NCBI RefSeq assembly: GCF_000314975.1
Contig: NZ_BAEN01000021.1
Coordinates: forward strand, 124,001 to 188,000
Direction of reading: 5' to 3'
Length of the DNA: 64,000 bases
Source: Aliiglaciecola lipolytica E3
GTDB lineage: Bacteria > Pseudomonadota > Gammaproteobacteria > Enterobacterales > Alteromonadaceae
The translations under genes were made by a program, and so were the position numbers. Below, in pieces: positions 57,994-64,000 of the stretch. Each line of letters begins with the position of its first letter. Within the stretch, counting starts at the first letter, position 1. The notes beneath the pieces are model-generated. The model was not told the DNA's origin and made no database searches. It worked only from the letters and a program-made list of their open reading frames with translations.

Positions 57994-58347
57994 ATGACTA
58001 ATTTAGACGCTATTAAAAGTAAAGTTTCAGACGCTGAAGATTTCGCACGTAAAATCTGGTTGGCAGGTCTAGGTGCATACGGTAAGAGCTTCGACGAAGC
58101 GCAGGGTCAATACGAAAAATTGACGACTGAAGCTGGTAAAGTATTCGAAGAGCTTGTTGAAAAAGGCGAAGTGCTAGAAACTGAAGCTAAAGCTAAGATC
58201 AAAGCTAAGACTAACGTTGAAGAACGTGTTGCTGAAGTTCGCAAGAAGCTTGGTTTAGATTCTTCTGGTTCAGAAGATAAAGTAGAAGAACTTTCTGCAA
58301 AGATTGATGCATTGACTGACGCTGTTGCTAAATTAGCAGCCAAGTAA
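57994..58347 (+). CDS. phaI: phasin, PhaI-like
   Basis: The 117 residues match the short PhaI phasins that coat polyhydroxyalkanoate granules. Family features are ARKIWLAGLGAYGKSFDEA (about 19-37), an amphipathic Ala/Glu/Lys-rich helix and the C-terminal coiled-coil segment (EELSAKIDALTDAVAKLAAK, near 98-117). ATG follows ATCGAGGAAATATTC. The second phasin gene is 108 bp downstream. No phaC or other PHA gene is visible in the window. Confidence 0.88.
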   Translation: MTNLDAIKSKVSDAEDFARKIWLAGLGAYGKSFDEAQGQYEKLTTEAGKVFEELVEKGEVLETEAKAKIKAKTNVEERVAEVRKKLGLDSSGSEDKVEELSAKIDALTDAVAKLAAK

Positions 58348-58358
58348 TGTTTTCAAGT

Positions 58359-58412
58359 TCAGGGGCTGCTTGACGAAATAAGCTTTAATTCGTTGAGATA
58401 CTCAGCTCCTGA
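58359..58412 (+). ncRNA. long interrupted hairpin between the two phasin genes
   Basis: The outer arms TCAGGGGCTG and CAGCTCCTGA pair at 10 positions and the inner arms CTTGACGAA and TTCGTTGAG pair at nine, with three G-T pairs overall, a five-base bulge (ATACT) and an 11-base loop. It starts 11 bp after the first stop and ends 43 bp before the second start. No T-run follows, so it is not a normal terminator. It could be an RNase processing or stability element giving different amounts of the two phasins. Confidence 0.5.
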
Positions 58413-58455
58413 GCATCTGTAGATAATCAAGCAGTAAAATTAAATTGGGGGCGTT

Positions 58456-59025
58456 ATGAAAGCGGTTAAATCTGTAGAAGAAACTGGGTGTAAATCTTGG
58501 TTAGCAAGTGTTGGTGCATATGGGGAGAGCGTAAATAAATCGACCGATACACTGGACAAATTGTATACAGACGGTAATGCTTTGGTACATGACCTGATTG
58601 TTCGCGGCGAATCAGTAGAAGCAACGCTAAAAGCGAAACTAAAACAGAGCCCGGTATTTAAGGGGAAATCGATGTTAGAAAATAAAATTGCGATGCTAAA
58701 AGCGAAATTAGGCATGCAAAGTAAAAGTCGAGAAATTCAACTTGAGAAACTATCCGCAAAGGTAGATGACCTGATTGATGTTGTAGCTAAACTAGCACAG
58801 CAAAAAGCAGCTGAACAAGCCGCAGCAAAATCAGCGGCCAAAACGACGACCAAAACAACGACCACGCGTAAACCGGCTGCTCAAAAATCTACGACTAGAA
58901 AAACAGCGGCAAGTGCCAAAAAATCGACAACGACGACTAAGTCTGCAACGACTACTAAGGCAACTACGACTGGAACGCGTACTCGCAAACCAGCAGCTAA
59001 AAAGCCCGCAGCAGATAACGAATAA
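58456..59025 (+). CDS. phaF: phasin with a histone H1-like tail, PhaF-like
   Basis: The 189 residues have a phasin domain (about 8-118, SWLASVGAYGESVNKSTDTL and a coiled-coil ending KVDDLIDVVAKLAQQ) and a C-terminal tail from about 120 made of Lys, Thr, Ala, Arg and Pro, ending KPAAKKPAADNE. Pseudomonas PhaF has a comparable tail of AAKP repeats that binds DNA and helps distribute granules. Here Thr runs (TTTKTTTTR, KKSTTTTKSATTTK) replace much of the Pro. The pairing with the PhaI-like gene is the same as in Pseudomonas. DNA binding is inferred. Confidence 0.8.
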   Translation: MKAVKSVEETGCKSWLASVGAYGESVNKSTDTLDKLYTDGNALVHDLIVRGESVEATLKAKLKQSPVFKGKSMLENKIAMLKAKLGMQSKSREIQLEKLSAKVDDLIDVVAKLAQQKAAEQAAAKSAAKTTTKTTTTRKPAAQKSTTRKTAASAKKSTTTTKSATTTKATTTGTRTRKPAAKKPAADNE

Positions 59026-59109
59026 TGAGTAGTTAGCTAAATCAAGCAGAATTTGATTTGCTAACGCCATCTGCTTTTAACCTATCTGAACATTTTCATC
59101 TGCCATTTA

Positions 59110-59137
59110 AAAATCCCCAGTAAATACTGAGGATTTT
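59110..59137 (+). terminator. terminator-like hairpin after the phaF-like gene
   Basis: AAAATCCCCAGTA and TACTGAGGATTTT pair at 12 of 13 positions; the right arm ends in TTTT. It lies 85 bp after the stop and suits a terminator. Confidence 0.7.
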
Positions 59138-59566
59138 AGGTTGTATAGATATTTATTTAGTACAACAAATTTATAGTGTGTATCGATGGTGCACTCATCG
59201 TTCAGTGTGGTGTCTGAATCCAGCTAAAGTACACTATTAATAAAAACTAGGTAATTGGAGCTAGTACAGTTAACTCTCCAAATCCTAAGTTGTCTTTAAA
59301 ATGTCAGGCTTGCCGTCGATCTCCAAAAAAGTTGCCAGTTAATAATCCTGCAATGTTATTATTCCTCTTTGATTGAAAACAAATAGGCGACACCCAAATG
59401 GAAATCCAATACGCCTAGCGCAACACTGTCATTTCCGGAGCAAAATAAAGCTAATGTGATGTGTAAATTGTCTGAAATCAACGACTAAGGTAATATTTAC
59501 TCTATTTTAAAAATTACAATATACAAAGACTTAAATATTTTTAGTTAGGAGAGAAAAGGAAGGAGT
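59138..59566. other. long intergenic region before the unknown gene
   Basis: About 430 bp between the hairpin and the next start hold no reading frame I can support. I find a small CGATG/CATCG repeat at 59183-59200 and no other clear structure. The end has a strong ribosome-binding stretch (GGAAGGAGT) for the next gene. An undetected small RNA or long leader is possible. Confidence 0.45.
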
Positions 59567-60337
59567 ATGGACGCACACATAGATGCATTGCAAACCAGTT
59601 TTAATCAGCAAGATTATCATCAGGTCGTTGAAAAATATGATCGACTTTTAGAATCTGTTGCTAATGACGAAGATGCAATTAAAGAATATGACAAATTTCG
59701 TGCTTTAAAAATCAGTTCGTTATTAATGCTAAAAAATGATGAAAGAGTCGCTGCGGAAATAGCGTATCTAAACGATCGCTATCAAGATGACGAGATGGTG
59801 ATGTACTACGTAGTTAAGTTGCTTGAGCAACTCGGCGCGTTGCAGCAAATCTTGTTATTGAAATCTAAGCATAGAATCGTTTTGGCGACACAATGCTATG
59901 TGGCCCAACATTTAAACGAAATAGGGCAGTGGGCAAAGTTTCAACAGTTATTTGTCGAGCAACCCCCAACTACACGCGACCGACTTATTAAATTTAGAAT
60001 CGGTAAAGGGGATGAACAAGTTTCATATAGCTTCACAGATCAGGTGACGGCTTTTAATATCAACGCAGATTTACCCAATAACAACATGTTTATTGAGTTT
60101 CAAATTCAAGCAGAAAATTTTTCAGCTAAAGCGTCAATTCCTGGGCCAAGCAATGACGCAATATGTGAAACAGGATACGTGGAATTTGCATCTGATTTAG
60201 AACCTCAATCGCAAGAAGTGAATTTTTACGATGTAAAAACCTATCCCTATATTTCACCATTCGGCATTATTGTCGAAGCGGGAGAGATGGAGATTATAAT
60301 TAACAATATTCAAGATGTAGAACCTAACCTAAACTGA
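59567..60337 (+). CDS. protein of unknown function, helical then beta-rich
   Basis: The 256 residues have no signal peptide or membrane segment. The N-terminal half (about 1-140) looks helical and repeat-like (DYHQVVEKYDRLLESVA, then ALKISSLLMLKNDERVAAE), as in TPR-type proteins. The C-terminal half (about 145-250) is acidic and beta-rich. The protein is acidic overall. I do not recognise a family. It has a strong ribosome-binding site and is convergent with the patatin gene. Confidence 0.7.
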   Translation: MDAHIDALQTSFNQQDYHQVVEKYDRLLESVANDEDAIKEYDKFRALKISSLLMLKNDERVAAEIAYLNDRYQDDEMVMYYVVKLLEQLGALQQILLLKSKHRIVLATQCYVAQHLNEIGQWAKFQQLFVEQPPTTRDRLIKFRIGKGDEQVSYSFTDQVTAFNINADLPNNNMFIEFQIQAENFSAKASIPGPSNDAICETGYVEFASDLEPQSQEVNFYDVKTYPYISPFGIIVEAGEMEIIINNIQDVEPNLN

Positions 60338-60342
60338 TTGTC

Positions 60343-60373
60343 GGCTGTTTACTCGTTAAAAAAGTAAACAGCC
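60343..60373. repeat. 11-bp perfect inverted repeat at a convergent junction
   Basis: GGCTGTTTACT and AGTAAACAGCC flank a nine-base loop, 5 bp after the unknown gene stop and 22 bp from the patatin stop. No T-run follows on either strand; it may still stop both transcripts. Confidence 0.5.
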
Positions 60374-60395
60374 ATATTAAGAGCACCCTTATTCA

Positions 60396-61883
60396 TTAAG
60401 CAGATTTTGTGCTACCCACTAGTCTTAATCCGTTGTGTTGGGTAAGTACACGTTGCTCTCTAGCTTTCAACAGTTTTAGGTATTTACTGAAGGTCTTACT
60501 AATTTGTGTATCGCGTTTGATGCGATCGATTTGTGGCCAGGTTGCGCGCTCTGCGCTGGCGATTAATTTTTCAATACTGCGCAGCGATGGATTTGCAAAA
60601 ATGTGTTTTAAACTGGCAAAACCACGTTTGGGTAGAATATTTATATCGCCTACATATTGCTGATCTATGATTGAGCGTAATTTGTGTAACCCTAATTTAG
60701 CGCCTTTGTGCGAGGTAACACCTTCAAGCACGTCAAATGCATAAATACTATTTAATTTCGCAATATTGCTTAAATGGCGCCAAGTGAGAGCAGTCATTCC
60801 GCGCGTGTCGGTTTTATCACGAGATAGAAATGGCACTGCAAGCGGGTTAGTTTGACTGACAATACTGTGATTAACACCGTACAAACGAGCTAATTGTTTA
60901 AATGGCATATCGGCCATCAACGAACCGTCAGCAAAGCGACGATTTGGTATGTAAGGTACGATTTTACCATCTGCTTGTTTTGCTTTGAGTTGCACAGGAC
61001 TAAACACTAATGGAATCGCACATGAAGCACGCACGGCCTGCGTAATAATGGCATTGGGAGAGGTTTTTGCGTTTAACAAGCGAGAATATTGGTGCAGGTC
61101 TGAAGGTGATACCGTCACGGTGACATGTCGACCTGTCTTGTGAAAAGCTTCTTCAAAAGTCATTAGGTCAAACAGTTCAATCAGCGCATTTTCCAAATTC
61201 GTACTGTCCATCAGGCTATTGCGCCCAAATCCCTGCCAAATTCTCCAGTTACTGAATTTTTCGTAAATGTTTTGTGGTTCTAACGCTTCTTTTAATTCTT
61301 CATTGGTACGAGTGGCAATTAAACTTGCGATGATAGAGCCTGCGCTGGCACCGGAAACGACATCAGGTAGTAAATCGTGCTCGGTCAATGATTTCACTAC
61401 GCCACCATGAAAAAATCCAAGGCCCGCGCCACCACTTAACATTAAACAGCTTTTTCCAAACGCATGAGCTGTCTCATCAAAAAACGACAGTTTTTCGTAA
61501 AAATCGATTTCTGACTCGTCTGCGTGGTAGATAAAATCAAGGGATTCACACACCTGATCGATAAACTCTTGAATAAGATATTTTGTCCCTATTTTGCTGT
61601 GATTCTTGATCGCAGAATTAGCAATATTCCCTAAATTTCCGTGAATACCTTCATGTAAGATTGACATTAAGCCCAATGCATCGCCGCGAGAGCGTGCTAA
61701 CTTTATACGTTGAACACGTTTACGTATGAGACGATAGTCATATTCTTTACACGCATCTTTTGCTTTCCATTCTTCAGCGCCAGACAATTCATCATGTTCT
61801 TGGCAAGCTTCCTTGTATTCTTGATAGCTATCAGCATGTTTGATCGTGGCGTTTAATTCTGTAAGCGAATCACGGTTTGCCAT
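60396..61883 (-). CDS. patatin-like phospholipase with DUF3336 domain
   Basis: The 495 residues comprise an N-terminal DUF3336 region (about 1-145) and a patatin domain. The latter has the oxyanion loop SGGAGLGFFHGG, the nucleophile in SGASAG and the Asp in FADGSLMADMP, so it should act as a lipase or phospholipase. DUF3336-patatin proteins are related to eukaryotic triacylglycerol lipases. The ATG chosen follows AGGTGG by six bases; an in-frame GTG lies three codons earlier. No signal peptide is seen. Confidence 0.88.
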   Translation of the reverse strand: MANRDSLTELNATIKHADSYQEYKEACQEHDELSGAEEWKAKDACKEYDYRLIRKRVQRIKLARSRGDALGLMSILHEGIHGNLGNIANSAIKNHSKIGTKYLIQEFIDQVCESLDFIYHADESEIDFYEKLSFFDETAHAFGKSCLMLSGGAGLGFFHGGVVKSLTEHDLLPDVVSGASAGSIIASLIATRTNEELKEALEPQNIYEKFSNWRIWQGFGRNSLMDSTNLENALIELFDLMTFEEAFHKTGRHVTVTVSPSDLHQYSRLLNAKTSPNAIITQAVRASCAIPLVFSPVQLKAKQADGKIVPYIPNRRFADGSLMADMPFKQLARLYGVNHSIVSQTNPLAVPFLSRDKTDTRGMTALTWRHLSNIAKLNSIYAFDVLEGVTSHKGAKLGLHKLRSIIDQQYVGDINILPKRGFASLKHIFANPSLRSIEKLIASAERATWPQIDRIKRDTQISKTFSKYLKLLKAREQRVLTQHNGLRLVGSTKSA

Positions 61884-62315
61884 TTGAACCACCTAGTTTT
61901 ATAAGTACTGCTTTTAAACAAAAGGGTTAGCAATACGTTTATTTGTTGCCCTTTTGCTCCAATCTTAAATTAAAATACTATTCCATCTATACACTAACAT
62001 TGTCATCATGACGGGAATATTAGTCTTTAGGATTATCCTATTAATAAAGGAATATTTTAGAAAGCGCTACCCAATTTAATTTATTTTTGGTAATCAAGCT
62101 ATTTTGCTTAAAATATCGTTCAAACTTGCAGTATTTATCATCAATACAGTGAATTTGATTGACCATTGTAATTGCAAAGTTTAGCCTGACATTGTGGGCA
62201 ATGTGCCCAACAATTGGCTGCGGCTATTTATTAATTGGCGTTGTTCGTAGAGTAAGCGGAATAAATAATTCGTTTTTCATTCCTGATAAATTAAATAAAG
62301 GCATCCAAGCTAGTT
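61884..62315. other. intergenic region between patatin and DUF445 genes
   Basis: This 432-bp AT-rich divergent region holds promoters for both neighbours but no clear boxes. A small TAGGA/TCCTA repeat lies near 62030. A 68-codon frame starting with TTG overlaps the DUF445 start and has no family resemblance, so I do not call it. Confidence 0.45.
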
Positions 62316-63518
62316 ATGCAATGGATTTTAGAAAATTACTTGTTGCTGTTAATTCCAATTACTAGCGGGATAGTTGGTTGGGCGACTAATTATTTAGCGG
62401 TTAAAATGATGTTTTATCCGATTGAATTTATTGGTATCCGTCCATTTTTTGGCTGGCAAGGGCTCATTCCCATGAAGCGTCGCGAAATGGCTGAAATCGA
62501 AGTCGAGTTGGTGTTAGGAAAGTTGCTTAGTGTACAAGAACTGGCTAGTCGAATCGAAGCTGACAAGTTAACCGCTTCAATTCAACGTCGACTCAAACAA
62601 GTACTACGTAAAGTCGTTAACCAAGTAATGCAAGAGTCTGCCCCGCAAATGTGGGCATCCATGCCGGTGCAAGCCAAAAACCTTGTTTATAAACGTGTTG
62701 AGGCTGATATTCCCAATGTTGTGGCTAAAATGGTCGATGATTTTAAGCACAACGTCAACGAAATCCTCGATATTAAAGAATTGGTTGTTGGTCATTTGGT
62801 TAATGAGCCGGAGCTAATCAACGAGATTTTTCTAAAGTCAGGTGAAAAAGAATTTCCATTTATTGAACGCTCAGGTCTCTATTTTGGTTTTTTGTTTGGT
62901 TTACCCACAATGGCATTTTGGTTCTGGCTACAAAACTGGTGGATATTGCCGCTAGGTGGTCTGATTGTCGGATATGCAACTAACTGGATCGCGATAAAGA
63001 TTATTTTTGAGCCTAAAAAGCCAATTCGCTTATTTGGTATTACCTTTCAAGGCATGTTTTTAAAGCGTCAAAAGGAAGTTTCTGAAGTTTACTCAGATAT
63101 CATTGAGAAGAAACTAATCAACTCCAAGAATATCACCGATATTGTATTGCACGGGTCAGGTTCTGCACAGTTATTGGAACTGATCGAACTACATGTAAAT
63201 GACGCTATTGAACGATACGTGGCAATTGCTCAACCGTATTTCGCGTTAGGTGTCGGCTCAGAAAAGTACTACAAAATGAAAGAACTGGCAGTGCAATTGA
63301 TTTTTGATAGCTCTGACAAATATTTACAGTATGCTCACGATTACGCCAATGGTGCATTGCAAGTTGGGGACGATTTATGTGCCCGTATGCAAATGCTTTC
63401 GCCAGAGGAATTCGAAGGGGTGTTACGACCTGCATATCAAGCAGATGAGTGGAAACTCATATTGGTGGGGGCTGTCTTAGGTATGATCGCCGGGTTTATG
63501 CAGCTTTATTTGGTGTAA
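62316..63518 (+). CDS. DUF445 family membrane protein
   Basis: The 400 residues have membrane segments at the N-terminus (about 5-25), in the middle (about 185-235) and at the C-terminus (about 380-400), with long cytoplasmic or periplasmic helices between. The motif GWATNYLAVKMMFYP near residue 20 is repeated as GYATNWIAIKIIFEP near 220, followed in both by a loop ending in a Lys/Arg-rich helix start, so the protein arose by internal duplication. Function is unknown. Confidence 0.88.
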   Translation: MQWILENYLLLLIPITSGIVGWATNYLAVKMMFYPIEFIGIRPFFGWQGLIPMKRREMAEIEVELVLGKLLSVQELASRIEADKLTASIQRRLKQVLRKVVNQVMQESAPQMWASMPVQAKNLVYKRVEADIPNVVAKMVDDFKHNVNEILDIKELVVGHLVNEPELINEIFLKSGEKEFPFIERSGLYFGFLFGLPTMAFWFWLQNWWILPLGGLIVGYATNWIAIKIIFEPKKPIRLFGITFQGMFLKRQKEVSEVYSDIIEKKLINSKNITDIVLHGSGSAQLLELIELHVNDAIERYVAIAQPYFALGVGSEKYYKMKELAVQLIFDSSDKYLQYAHDYANGALQVGDDLCARMQMLSPEEFEGVLRPAYQADEWKLILVGAVLGMIAGFMQLYLV

Positions 63519-63538
63519 CTTCATATAACCCTATTTAA

Positions 63539-64000
63539 TCATTTCGATTCAATTAAGTTGAAAATACCGATAAGTGACAAGGTAAGCTTGTGCTTCGGGG
63601 CTAACTCTATCAAGGGCGATTTCGCTTGGTGTGATTCGCGCATTTTCACTGACTGCGAAACATATTCTGGAAGAACAGGATAATTTTCATCTAGTAGTTC
63701 ATTGATAATTTGTATGGGTAAATTCGCGTTACGCATAAATTGATTGGCAATGATCCCTTCAATTTCCATTTCAGAATTATGGTCTTCTTTAATTTCAGCG
63801 ATTTTTTGTTGCAAGCTGTATAAACCTTGTCTGGCAAAATCGTCACAATCAATAGGGATTAGGCACCGCGACGCAGCAATGAGTGCTGACAGACTGTAAA
63901 AGTTTAATGCAGGTGCGGTATCGATATAAATACGATCGTAATCGTCACTGAGCGACGTCAAGGCTTCTTTTAATTTGTAGATTTTGTGGCGACTATCTAA
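63539..64000 (-). CDS. ParA-family ATPase, C-terminal part (5' end outside window)
   Basis: The frame is open to the right edge, so only the last 153 codons are seen. DRIYIDTAPALNFYSLSAL is the Walker B region of ParA/MinD-type ATPases; CLIPIDCDDFARQGL and the segment near GIIANQFM follow the ParA pattern. ParA proteins position chromosomes, plasmids or other cargo. No parB-like gene lies downstream, so this is an orphan on the side that is visible. The TTG near 63961 is not the true start. Confidence 0.85.
   Translation of the reverse strand, partial: LDSRHKIYKLKEALTSLSDDYDRIYIDTAPALNFYSLSALIAASRCLIPIDCDDFARQGLYSLQQKIAEIKEDHNSEMEIEGIIANQFMRNANLPIQIINELLDENYPVLPEYVSQSVKMRESHQAKSPLIELAPKHKLTLSLIGIFNLIESK

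Noticed and set aside
58831-59070. Cys/Arg/Ser-rich frame opposite the PhaF-like tail
   Set aside because: It is an artefact of the Lys/Thr/Ala repeats on the other strand.
62159-62365. A 68-codon frame before the DUF445 gene
   Set aside because: It starts with TTG, overlaps the DUF445 start in another frame and has no ribosome-binding site or recognisable sequence.

Overview
The window reads as one stretch of ordinary chromosome from a marine gammaproteobacterium of the order Alteromonadales, probably an Alteromonadaceae member of the Glaciecola/Paraglaciecola/Alteromonas type. The evidence is protein-level resemblance across core genes, low-to-moderate G+C (low 40s percent by eye), gene orders shared with Escherichia coli, seqA (implying Dam methylation), a Na+-driven transport set (PutP, NhaB, SLC13, NatB-like) and the long Ctc form of ribosomal protein L25. 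The species call is an inference. I see no tRNA, rRNA, CRISPR array, transposase, integrase or phage gene.

Layout. 1-8.5 kb: end of an ABC-2 permease, then a leftward sulfate block cysD-cysC-cysQ-cysN-SLC13 permease, and putP. 8.5-16.3 kb: a GNAT gene, then the leftward core block lolB-ispE-prs and rplY-pth-ychF, interrupted by an exported amidohydrolase and a small lipoprotein. 16.4-23.8 kb: hemA-prfA-prmC-sirB2-sirB1-kdsA rightward, with an HD-GYP response regulator inserted after prmC. 24-27.2 kb: gcvA, an alpha/beta hydrolase, a DUF423 gene and rlmM. 27.2-31.1 kb: a leftward moxR-DUF58-tgpA operon whose DUF58 gene carries an in-frame amber codon. 31.4-36.4 kb: seqA-pgm-glgP. 36.5-44 kb: an EAL protein, astE, a HIT protein, a YbjQ-like gene, a DUF2244 gene, a TauE/SafE permease, a cytoplasmic GH13 enzyme, a DUF3859 gene, and two small leftward envelope-protein genes. 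44.2-57.8 kb: yoaA-tsaB, slp, fadD-rnd-ycgL-mltB-ycgM-ycgN, dsbB, nhaB and fadR. 58-59 kb: two phasins (PhaI-like and PhaF-like). 59.5-64 kb: an unknown protein, a DUF3336 patatin phospholipase, a DUF445 membrane protein and the end of a ParA-type ATPase.

How the genes fit together. Sulfate uptake and activation (permease, CysDN, CysC) are paired with removal of the by-product PAP (CysQ). LolB, IspE, Prs, L25, Pth, HemA, RF1 and PrmC are core lipoprotein, isoprenoid, nucleotide, heme and translation functions. Pgm, GlgP and possibly the GH13 enzyme handle storage glucan. FadR and FadD control and start fatty-acid use; FadR-like operator sequences lie at both genes and overlap candidate -10 boxes. 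The phasins indicate polyhydroxyalkanoate granules, although no PHA synthase gene lies in the window.

I did not find a convincing undescribed multi-gene system. The observations most worth following are the amber codon in the DUF58 gene, the FadR-like sites and a separate 25-bp palindrome between nhaB and fadR, a long RNA hairpin between the two phasins, the Thr/Lys/Ala-rich PhaF-like tail, a repeat-rich acidic lipoprotein, and an unrecognised 256-residue protein behind more than 400 bp of empty DNA.
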